From Coniferiporia sulphurascens (lineage: Eukaryota > Basidiomycota > Agaricomycetes > Hymenochaetales > Hymenochaetaceae), in assembly GCA_002794785.1 (NCBI GenBank), contig NBBA01000014.1:1178001-1242000 (forward strand): a stretch of DNA of 64,000 bases, written 5' to 3'. Of this stretch, positions 23,027 through 33,108 are shown piece by piece (positions within the stretch are counted from its first letter, which is position 1; every line of letters begins with the position of its first letter). The notes beneath the pieces were generated by a model. The model made no database searches, was not told the DNA's origin, and saw only the letters and a list, made by a program, of their open reading frames with translations. The translations under genes were made by a program, and so were the position numbers.

Positions 23027-24554
23027 CCTAGCAGGCGCCAAGAGGCGATGTTTTCGCCATCCGAGTCGCTCTTTCCATCCGAAACGAAAGTCGGGCAACA
23101 AGTAATCAAATGCCCATGTACGACTGCACCAAAGGCCCTGTCCCAGGGTTGCAAGGTACGACTTTAGTATCAAGGATTCTGACGCGGTGTTCTTTTTACC
23201 GGGCAAGCCGGGGTCGCGGTGAACGACTCATCGAAACGAATCTTTGATTGTGCGATTTATAACTCGAGAGAAATTCGAGTTAAGAACTCGAACGACCTAC
23301 TGTCAGCCCAGCTCTCCCCGTGCGTGCACAAGTCACTTTCTCGTCCTTGTACTGTCTCAAACATGATTACGATACGACTTATGATAGTCTTAGTAACTTT
23401 CTTTCAAAATTTAAAATTTAAAAGTATGGTAGTGTCCGACTTAGGACAAGTGATCGACATGAGATGATCAAATGATCGTCATAGTACCTGATCCTTCCCG
23501 CCGCCTTGGCGGCCGACGTTGCAAAACATCTTTGATGAAGCCAAGAAAGCAGAACATCCGAAAGTTCCGAAAACCAGCGACATCGGAAACGAGTTGACTG
23601 TGATGACTGGATGACTTCCCGTAGGCGTTTAGAACATTTTTTAAAGTTCTAAACCTCTCTAGAAGCCCCGAGCCAAAGTTTCGGTCCAGGTCGGACTGTT
23701 CCAAAGATCTGGCATCTAGTACTAGAAGGGGGTCGACAACCCTCTCCAGTTGCCAGATTTTCGTTCTAAACCATGTCATAAGCTTTGAACTGCCTTATTA
23801 GCAAGTGTACACCATCTGATGAGGATTTCTATACATCTGTAAGATACCTTATATGGTAATGAAAGTATGTGCATTAGTGTGTTGGTTAGCAGCTAGATTT
23901 CCTGTACTGGCCGACGTTTTTCCGCTTTACGGTTAGAAAGTGACCTAAACTGACCGGCAAACTTTAGTCTGAAGATATGGAACTCTAGGACGCGTTCTAA
24001 TGTCTGCTGGAAGTCATTCACTTTCGTCGATTCTGTATCGAAGGTGACCCGACAGACGAGTTTGATTATTTTAATATGAAATCACGATCAGAGTTCTCGT
24101 CTTATTTAGGTGTGCTCAACGGATTCGACCTATCCCACCTCGCTTCAGTAACCTCCGATTGGCACCCAACGGCTAGTAAGCTATTCAATCATTTCATCAC
24201 TAGGATGCGATTGACGTAAAAAAATACCATGTTCGACTCAGGGAATCATAGCGCCTGCTCATTATTACAGGATCAGAACAAGATTCGTGGGATACATCGA
24301 CAGTTCGTCGTCCTTCTCCTGTTTCAGCCGCTCGAAGTTAATAGCGGCTCACTCCAAAAATAGAGGTCTGGCCGTTTCGCAGATAGTCCTTCTACATGCC
24401 ATACGATGTACATACAGATTGATGCAGAAACAGGGAATCGAAATCAATGGCTCAGAAATCAATTGATCGGCATTCACTGGGAACTGGATCTATTTTGTTA
24501 GATTCGCGAGAAGTTTCTGTGAATAATTTGTGGCTATGAACGTGACGTAGCTAG

Positions 24555-25352
24555 AACTGACCCAGAGCTAGACAGGGTTTGGTTCACCACTGTGCTCAAA
24601 GCCGAAAGAACGCATGAGGGGCAAGATAGACCCCTCTTATTCAGCATGCTAAATGACGGATGACGCTTTTGCTGCGCCTTGAGCTGGTAAGCCCGGATGC
24701 GAATGCAGAGAAAAGAAAGGGGGTGCGGTTGTACACAATCCGCTAGTCGTACTGTTCCCAGTCGAGTTTGAGATCAATGAATCTATATTATCGAGGTTCG
24801 TAAAAGAGGCCTTTGGCGTTGCTGTTGCCACATCGGTCGGGGCTGGCGCAGAAGTCGGTACCGTGCTTGCTGAGGACGGGAAGCATTGCTATGAGCATAG
24901 GAGGCTCAGCATACAGAGGACCACACGTTATCGGAGAAAGTTCTCGGACCCGAAAGAAGTCGAAGTTCTTTGAGAAGAGGGTGAGACTAAACGAGTTTCC
25001 AAAAAGGCTGAAGAACGGGATCTTGTAGGAAATCTTGAGGCGTGCCGTCGCAGCACGGGTCGGTCCTCGTCGATAATAGATTTCTTCGTGGCCGTTTCCG
25101 ACCAAGAGCATACATGCAGCTAACTACGAGTAAAACTTCACAGAGTGTGAGACGTAAATACCAAATGTAGTCGCATGGTCGAGATTACCAAATCATAATT
25201 CCTTCTGCGCCCAGTCGATGGATATCCCACCTGAACATCGACGCACCTGTCGATCTGGTTCGATGTGCTCGTCGTCCCTCTAGAATCCACCGTGACGCTC
25301 CCGGCCGTACTCGCATGATCCAGATGAAGGTCCAAAATCGTAGCCGTGGAAT
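24555..25352 (-). pseudogene. Truncated 3' fragment of a secreted-family gene
   Basis: This stretch is closely similar to 29,245-29,890, the last exons of paralogue 3. It keeps the F-T-N-L-D-N-I-D-S-L-I-S-N-S-T block and the DNA for an N-K-R-G-L-S-C-P tail. It has frameshifts: the frame at 24,649-24,831 ends in a stop before the tail. It has no counterpart of the upstream exons and runs straight into paralogue 2's 3' end at 25,406. It is best explained as the leftover of unequal crossing-over that duplicated the unit. Confidence 0.8.
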
Positions 25353-25405
25353 TTAAGCCAGCTGGCAAGACATTTAGATACTCATAAAAGTTACAAACGC
25401 GGAGC

Positions 25406-27921
25406 CTATACAATCTCGTCTATTACAGAAACTGCCGCTGCGATAGCAGCAACAGGACACGAGAAGTCCACAGTGACCTGTGCGCTGTCGGACTGCCCGC
25501 GTCGACTCTTAATATTCGAAGAGGAGGGAGAAGCTGCACTGGCGGAGGGAGCGGGGAGCTTATAACTGGAAGACGGCGTAACGGATGGTGTCGCGGTGTT
25601 GGAGGAATCAGCCATTCTAGAGGTATGCGTAACAACCATGGAGGTGGACACATGTTGACCCGGAGCCATTGCACCGTGACTGAGGCCGGCGTCGATTGTG
25701 GATGTCATGCTCGATCCGACCCTAGTTGCATTCATGCCCGACGAGTGCGAAGCCGTTGTCGCAGCGTTTTTACTGGACATACTCCTCGTCGAGGATGCTG
25801 CGCTTGTTCCCGAATTCTTCTTAGCAACCGACTCGGAGAAGCATTTCTGCGTCACCGGATGAGACTTCCGGATGTAAGAGGCTGGCGAGTGTACGTACCT
25901 GGAAGAAGTTGAAGTCCTTCTGGAACAACGAAGTTTGTGTCGAAGCATCGAATAGACCCGGGAATGACCCTTCCGCTCCCACATCCACGGAAACCTCGCC
26001 GTTTAGGTCGACGCAACCATCGACTTCAGCAGAAGCATTTGCACTCTTACTCGCATTAAGGCTTAGATCCAGAATTGCTGCCGTGTCTACATCTAAGAAG
26101 ACCGTTGCGGAGGCCCCGAAGGCGCTCAGACCAACATTTAGCTGTGGAAGATATCTTCAACAATTCCGCACATTTACTCTCAGGTCGATTGAGGCATGCT
26201 TACGGAGGGGATCAAGTGGGCTTCAAGAGTAGTATTGGAGGAAACACTCGGGCTAACCGATAGCTTCAATGCTGAGAATTCCAAAAGCAATTACCTCGCC
26301 ATGAATATTCCTGTCGCAGTGCACGCAGACAAAAGGATGGACTCACGTCCGCTTTTAGGGGAGACCTTGGCACTTGATGATTGGTCAGTCGACTGCGGAA
26401 AGTACAGCGTCAGGTTTTCCACGCTGTAAGCGAGGTCGACACTTAGGTCGAGATCAAGGTCGATTGTGGCCTTTGCTTCAGCTTCAAGAACGAATGATGG
26501 GCCGAGTGTAAAAATGCTGGATTGTCTCTATTGACTTGTGCCTCTCTCAGTATGTATGGAGACAGACTCACCCAGGAACGTCTATCCCAGCTAGGGGAAG
26601 CGTGAAGAGCGGTATTTTTCCCGAGTCCAGTTCGCCCTATAAAAATGATATTTAGTCAGCTCCATTACATGCCGGTACACGTCCAAGGAAGATTAGAGGG
26701 CGCATAAACGCACAACAATATTTGCATTCACATCGAGGGAACCATTGATGTTTCCCGTCAATGCTAGGGTTTGTAAGACACTATTCAGCGCAACTTCTTG
26801 AAAAAACGGAAGGCACTCACTTGCAAAGACACCTGCTTTTGACAAATTCGGAGGGATAATAGAGCCTGCAACGGCAAAGCCTAATAACACGTTCGCTCCC
26901 ACTTGTACTCCGATGTCGACACTTATCCCAAGCTCCTTATCTGAGCATGAGAGCGACTGGTTGAAGATGTTGAACTGTTTATTTATGTTAATGGGTAAAG
27001 TTGTCTCATTGGAGTCGTTGAAGCCAGAGGCATCTGATAAACGCTCAGAGATATCTTGAAGTGAGTGAGGTGAGCCTCAGTGCGCGATAATAACTATTTA
27101 CAGATCGTACACTTACCCTTTAGCTCAGATGCAATGGAATGTCCAAGACCGCGCTGGTTAACTCGGCGAGAACGACTACGAAAAGCAGAGGGTGCCACGC
27201 CTGCGTCTCCGGTGGAACCAGAGTAAGTAGGCCCAGATAAGAGAAATGTGACGTCACCATTTCTACATATCGCTTGGTCGGTACTACACGTCAATTGGTG
27301 AAAGGGGCTACTTACTGTGGTGGTGGCGCTTGGTCGAAGTTCATGTCAATTGAAAGAGCATGCACCACGGGTGTCACATCGCGTCGTAGCAGTCTGGACT
27401 TCACGCCGGCCGGGATGGATTGATCCTCCGAAACCCAAGCATTCGCAACGCGCGCAAATGGACCTGTTCCACACTAAGGATGGAACTAAGTCAGTGGTAT
27501 GTTGACGGCAGCGGAAGAACTTATACTTATACGTACTTCTTCCGGTAGGCGTACTACGGTGTTCTCCGCACCATTTTGGTATAGATGAGAACACATATCT
27601 TCATCGCCCGAGCAAACGAGGCGGATATCTTGAGCAGGCATAGTCGCCGAACAGCCGAGGATTTCCCAACCCGCAGCAGTCGTTATGTCCGAGATTTGGT
27701 CAGGAGAACCGTTCTATAAGTGCAGTGAGCAAACGATCAAAAGGTGAAATGGCACCCCAGAGGCATACGATTGAAATGCTTCCGGACATCGAGTTCTCGC
27801 TTGCGGGAACGTTGTACGAGCATACACCTTGTAAGCATGGCTTCGACCAATCATTTGTGGCTAAAACAACCAGAGGGAGAAAAGAGAAAAGGACGAATAA
27901 AGAATTCGAAGAATTTGTCAT
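25406..27921 (-). CDS. Secreted protein of a duplicated basidiomycete family, paralogue 2
   Basis: The start at 27,921 (M-T-N-S-S-N-S) is chosen because the codon aligned with paralogue 1's upstream ATG is ATA here. A signal peptide is followed by D-W-S-K-P-C-L-Q-G-V-C-S-Y-N-V-P, then the same exon blocks as paralogue 1, including the C-G-T-G-P-F-A-R-V exon near 27,475. The Ser/Thr-rich linker spans 25,870-25,520. The tail is F-S-C-P-V-A-A-I then A-A-A-V-S-V-I-D-E-I-V. The Lys-Arg-Gly before F-S-C-P in paralogues 1 and 3 is replaced by T-V-D, although an S-R-R-G dibasic site lies 12 residues upstream. Function is unknown. Confidence 0.76.
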
Positions 27922-28092
27922 CGGATAAAATATGTCTGCAAAATTGATCAAGCAGTAAAGATATTTGTAGAAAGGGAGAAAAGAAAGCTAGAAAAAAGGA
28001 ACGAAATAACGAAGACGAACGAAATAACTAAAGCGGGGAGTGGTTCATCACCAGGATGTGCCCGTCGCTGTCGACTTCCAGGTTTTGGCGAG

Positions 28093-28100
28093 GATTTATA
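28093..28100 (-). promoter_or_regulatory. TATA box of paralogue 2
   Basis: The - strand reads TATAAATC at about 170 bp upstream of the 27,921 start, at the same position within the conserved promoter block as TATAAATA of paralogue 1. Confidence 0.55.
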
Positions 28101-29250
28101 CCCTCGTGGAGAAGCGGGCGCCAAGAGGCGATGTCGCCGTCAGCGTCACTCCCGAAACGAAAGACCTAGACAACCAGTAATCAAATGCACTACCACTAAG
28201 CCCAGTGCCGGGTTGCAAGGTACGACCCCGGCATCGAAGATTCTGATTGGACTCGGAGTTCGGTCGACGATACGTTGAAATTAACCTTCGATTCTAAGAC
28301 TTATAGCCGTGAGAAATTCGAGTTAAAAACTCAAACGACCGTCTGCCTCCCCGGCCTTCTCGTGCACGTCCGACTCAAACATTGCGCCTTTTATTTTGCA
28401 TTGCCTCAAGACAGCCACAGTGGGACTTACAATCCCAGTAACTTTATCCATAAAGCCTTTATGTCTTTAAAAGTACGGTACGGCAGTTACATCTGTAGTT
28501 GCGACTTAGATCACTAATTAGGATAAGCGATCGGCAAGCGACAATCAAAGGATCGCTATGGTACCTGATCCTTTCCGCCGCCTTGGCGGCCGACTCTGCG
28601 TTCGGCAAACACACATATTTGATGAAACCAAGAAAGCAGAGTATTTAACGGCTTGGCACTACACCATCTTTAGGGGTGAGGTGAAAGTGATATTCGTAAA
28701 GGACGCCGTAAGGAAGGAGAACGCGCACTCTTGGTGACCTGGCAGACGAGCTTGAGACTAATCAAGACCGGAGTCCTCGTTCTGGGTCCCATCTTGCTTT
28801 AGGACCTGTGCTTTAGCACCCAATAGCCAAACAGCACAGTCATTTCATCACTGGGAGAACTTCATATCCGCGATTGATGATAAAAAATACTGTGATTGGG
28901 AGGTATAGCGCCTGCCAGTTAGCTTGATGTTACAGGATTAGAACAAGATTCGTAGAATACATCGATAACCCGCCGTTCTCCTCCTGTCTCAGCCAATCGA
29001 GTTATTAGATACTCAAAAGACACCGGAGACTGGTGAAACCTAGTACACTGTATCCACAAACAAAGTTCCTCCCTCAGGCAACGCACGATGGTTCTTCAGC
29101 CCACTATACGATGTACGGTCTCACGCCAGAGCAGGAAATCGAAATCGCTTGCAGGAATTAATCGTTCCGTATTCAAAGTGAACTGAATCTGTTTTGTTGG
29201 AACCGGGGGAAGTTTCGATGAGCAATTTGTAGCTGGGAACATGATGCAGT

Positions 29251-31721
29251 TTAAACTGACCCAGAGCTAGACAGGGTTTGGTTCACCACTGTGCTTAAAG
29301 CCGAAAGGACGCCTGAGGGGCAAGACAGACCCCTCTTATCTAGCATGTTAAATGATGGCTGGCGCTTTTGTCTGCGCCTTGAGCTGGTAAGCCCGGACGT
29401 GAATGCAGAGAAAAGAGAAGGTGGTGCAGTTGGACATAATCCGTCAGTTGTACTGTTCCTAGTCGAGTTTGAGATCAATGAATCTATATTATCGAGGTCC
29501 GTAAAAGAGATTTTTGGCGTCGCTATTGTCACATCGGTCGGGGCTGGTGCAGAAGTCGGTGCCGCGCTTGTCGAGGACGGGAAGCATTGCTATGAAGCAC
29601 AAGGGGTTCAGCATACAGAGGATCATACGTCATAGAAATGAATTCTCGGACCTGAAAGAAGTCGAAGTTCTTTGAGAAGAGGGTGAGACTAATCGAGTCT
29701 CCGAAAATGCTGAAAAACGGGATATCTCCTTCGGCGCCTACGTCGATGGATATCCCACCCTGCACGTCGACGCACCCGTCGACTTGGTTCGAGGTGCTCG
29801 TCGTCCCTCCAGAGTCCACGCTCCCTGCCGTACTCGCATCCAGACCAAGGTTCAAAATCGCAGCCGTGTCGAAGTCGAGAAAGACCGTCGCCGTCACGCC
29901 GAACGCCTCCACGCCGAATTCGAGCTGTTCAGTGAAGACGAGAGCCACTAAGATAAGAGCGCGGACGACCAGGGGTGTGCGATAAACTTACTGCAGGGAT
30001 GAGATGGGCCTCCAGGGTTGCGTTAGACGTAACACCCGGGGTCACCGAAAGCGCCAAAGCTGAAACCAACACGAGCGGAAACACGTTTAGTCAGGGCAGC
30101 GCCAAGATATAGATGATAGAATTGAACAAACGTATGTCCTTTGGCGTGGCACTGGCACTTGACGATTTGCTGAATGACGGAGGGAAGAAGAGCGAAAGAT
30201 TATCCACGCTGTAAGCGAGATTAACGCTGAGCTCCATGTCGATGTCGAGCGACGCTGTTGCTTCGGCATTCAAAGCGAGTAAAGGTCCAATACTGACTAT
30301 ACTGTTTTTGCATGTCAACGGGTTGTTCGGTCAAACATGTGATTAGAGCGGACGGCCGGCTTACTCGGGAATAGAAAGGCCAGGAAGACCAATGGTGAAA
30401 AGGGGAATTTGTCCAGAATCAAGTTCACCCTAGCGGAATGAAAATATATTATGTTAGTATTCAAAATTTGAACAAAAACGCGGGTTTAATGTGTCGGAAC
30501 ATACAGCAAGGTCGGTAACAAAATTGAGCGTCCCGTCAAGATCTGCCGACAAAGCTAGAACGGAGTGAAAAGGTTAGTAGATGAAAAACAACAACGGGTA
30601 AACGGAGCGAACATGCGAAGACACCAAAACTGTTAATCTGAGGCGGGATAATCGTGCCCTCCGCAACAATACCCAAGTCAAGTTGCCCCTGGACGTTCGC
30701 GACGACGTCGACGCTCAACTTCGCCTGTGCGTCATCGGAGCACGCCAGTGTCTGGTTAAAGACGTTGAACGGCTGGTTGATTGAAAAAGGGATCGAATCC
30801 GAGGTCTGGTTTCTCTGAAACGTGGTAGATGACGAAACCGACTCGAACGCTAAGATGTAAAAGTGTGCCGTCTTAAATCGGTTAGGTAGTGCTTCGAAAG
30901 AGGGAGATCTTACAGTTGAATGCGGACGCGATCACGCTGTCCAGACCGCCGCATCCAGTATCGCGCGAACGCATTCGGGAGGAAGGTGCCGTTATATTCG
31001 CTCCGGAGATGGCACCTTGCATGTTGGACCCATAGATAACGAGGGAGACATTACCATTTCTACGTATTTTCGTATCAGCCGAGTAGATCCTACTTTCATA
31101 GGATTAGGCAAAACCTACCTCGAGGAGGTTGCCTTACCAAAATCCGTGTCCAGAGAGAGCGCGTGCACGGCCGGCGTCGTCCCGTCCCGTCGGACGATCC
31201 TGGAGCTTATGTATTCCGGGATGTCCTGGTCTTCAGACACCCACGCCCTGGAGATGCGAGCAAAGGGACCTTTTCCGCACTGCTCGTAAGGACACAAAGT
31301 CTTTGAAGCCTTGTTATTAGCAACAAATAGAAAGACGCACTTCTTCTGGAAGGCGCACGATAGTGTGCTCGGCACCATTTTGGAATATGTGAACGCAAGA
31401 AGCGTCGTCGCCCGAGCATACAAGACGGATATCCTGGGTCGAAGCATTTGACGAACAGTTGAGGATCTCCCATCCCGCGGCGGACGTGATATCCGAGATC
31501 GAATAGGGAGACCCGCTCTGTGTATGGAGGAGGGAATGGGATAAGGGGGGGGGGAATATGATCAAACGCCGACTTACAATAAGCAAGCTCGCAGCCATAG
31601 AGTTCTCACTGGCCGGAATGTCATAGGAACACTCGCCGTACAGACACGGCTTCGACCAGTCGTTGGCTGCCAAGGTGGCCAAAGGGAGCAGAGCCAGAAG
31701 GATGCTGGTTGAGGGGTTCAT
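29251..31721 (-). CDS. Secreted protein of a duplicated basidiomycete family, paralogue 3
   Basis: The start at 31,721 (M-N-P-S-T-S) gives a clean signal peptide of about 19 residues. Exon order on the - strand is D-W-S-K-P-C-L-Y-G-E-C-S-Y-D-I-P, then S-A-A-G-W-E-I-L-N-C-S with V-C-S-G-D-D, then C-G-K-G-P-F-A-R-I. Next come L-A-C-S-D-D-A-Q-A-K-L-S-V-D-V, G-E-L-D-S-G-Q-I-P-L-F-T-I-G-L-P, A-T-A-S-L-D-I-D-M-E-L and F-G-V-T-A-T-V-F-L-D-F-D-T. The last exon has N-I-D-S-L-I-S-N-S-T and then S-R-R-R-Q-K-R-Q and D-K-R-G-L-S-C-P near the end. About eleven exons. It lacks the long Ser/Thr linker of paralogues 1 and 2. It is the likely parent of the fragment at 24,555-25,352. Function is unknown. Confidence 0.78.
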
Positions 31722-33108
31722 CACGATCTTCGCGGCCAGGGTGGAAACACCAAGCGATAAAACTGCACAAACTTATAGTCAAACGACGGGTCCCAAAAAG
31801 GGCTTAACGTGAGGACACATACAGTGTATCGTGTATCTGCACAGACGCCGTATTTAAACGTCGCCATGTCCATGAATCAAATTCTCGCGTTGTCCCTGTT
31901 CCTTGTTTGAAATGCGCATACACTTTAACTTGGCAAGCGCCTTAGACCGGTGTCTCACTTTCTGTACTACTCTTAAGAAGAGTTAGCGCGTCGGTGATAG
32001 AATCAAATGCCCAGCTATTTCTGCCATGTTTGTCCTGATCGGCGTCTTCGGGCGACATCGACGGGGCTCGGTAAGGGGTGTAAAGGCTGCCGAACCGTTG
32101 TCCCGTGGTCGACGAGCTGCGTAAGACGAGCTGGCAAGGCATACGCGCGCAGAGAAAGTGGTGATAGTGGCGGTAGGCGCCTTGATCCGCCCTCCTCCCC
32201 GCAAGTTAAGGCTTAGAACTGTTCCATCACAATTGATTTCAAGGTCAGCTGTACCTCTTCAATCACCCATCATCAAGCCTCAAAATGCCTGAATCGTGAT
32301 ACCGGGTAGGCTGACGTTTCAAGTCACGACTTAGACGCCGGTTTTCCAACTCATGCTGCACACTTCGCTATTCAAAACTGACATCGAGCGGGTGTGACGG
32401 TGTGTTAAGCGCAGCCTTGAGACGGGGATAATACAACTGAGACTTGGCCTGATTATGACACGAGTGGTATATCGGGTTAATGGATCTGAATACTTGAGAC
32501 AGCAATGGGAGAGAATTTACCTTGATCAGTTTTCAGAGAGCAGCTATCGTGCGCGTCTATCAACTCTTGTGAGGGCATGCACACGGCGATCACAAGAGGG
32601 CGATCTGATGATCGTAGATTGCCTTTCCAGATATGGAAAGTATGGCCAGCAAAAACAGACGGGTAGAACCGGGCGGTTGGATGCAACAGCAGGAACGGGA
32701 GCCAGCAGATCTAGAGCCAGCAGAGACAGGAGAGAAGTTCGCCTTGAGCTTCGCGGCTTGTCCTTCGGCTTGCCCATCGTTCCCTTTCTTGTTTGCTTCA
32801 TTCTTGTTGAGAGCACTGGGCCAAGTCAGACGTAATGATGGTAGAGGAGAACAACCAAAACCAGGGTCATCTCGCGGGTCCATTCGCAGCGAAAAACCAT
32901 CAGCTTTAAATTGCGGTAAGTAAAGTAAAATCAGTTGAAACCAAAACGGAAATATAAGTATATGTAATACAGCAACACAATACAACGATAATGAGGCCGT
33001 GTGAGTTTATTCATCCATTCCTATCCAAATGAGTTATTAGCCGGGCGTCAAACATAAGCGTTAGAAACGGGGGGGCGAAGGGTAGAAAACGCGGCCTCAT
33101 GGTTTATC
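31722..33108. other. Intergenic region between paralogue 3 and the PH-domain gene
   Basis: The paralogue 3 promoter lies at the left. Frames around 32,455-32,985 are open on both strands but show no family, signal or splice pattern, so I do not call a gene. Confidence 0.45.

Larger units (their letters stand above)
20162..29960. repeat. Two-unit segmental duplication of about 5 kb
   Basis: Unit 1 (20,162 to about 25,352) and unit 2 (25,406 to about 29,900) share order and sequence: secreted-protein gene, its promoter flank, an intergenic flank, then the 3' end of another family gene. Matching landmarks are the gene bodies, the TATA flanks at about 23,020 and 28,095, the GCCGCCTTGGCGGC palindrome at about 23,500 and 28,577, and CAGAGCTAGACAGGGTTTGG at about 24,563 and 29,263. 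In unit 1 the last gene is only a fragment; in unit 2 it is complete (paralogue 3). Confidence 0.85.

Noticed and set aside
32455..32985. Overlapping open frames on both strands
   Set aside because: They have no recognisable domains, no splice sites with matching phase and no codon bias.
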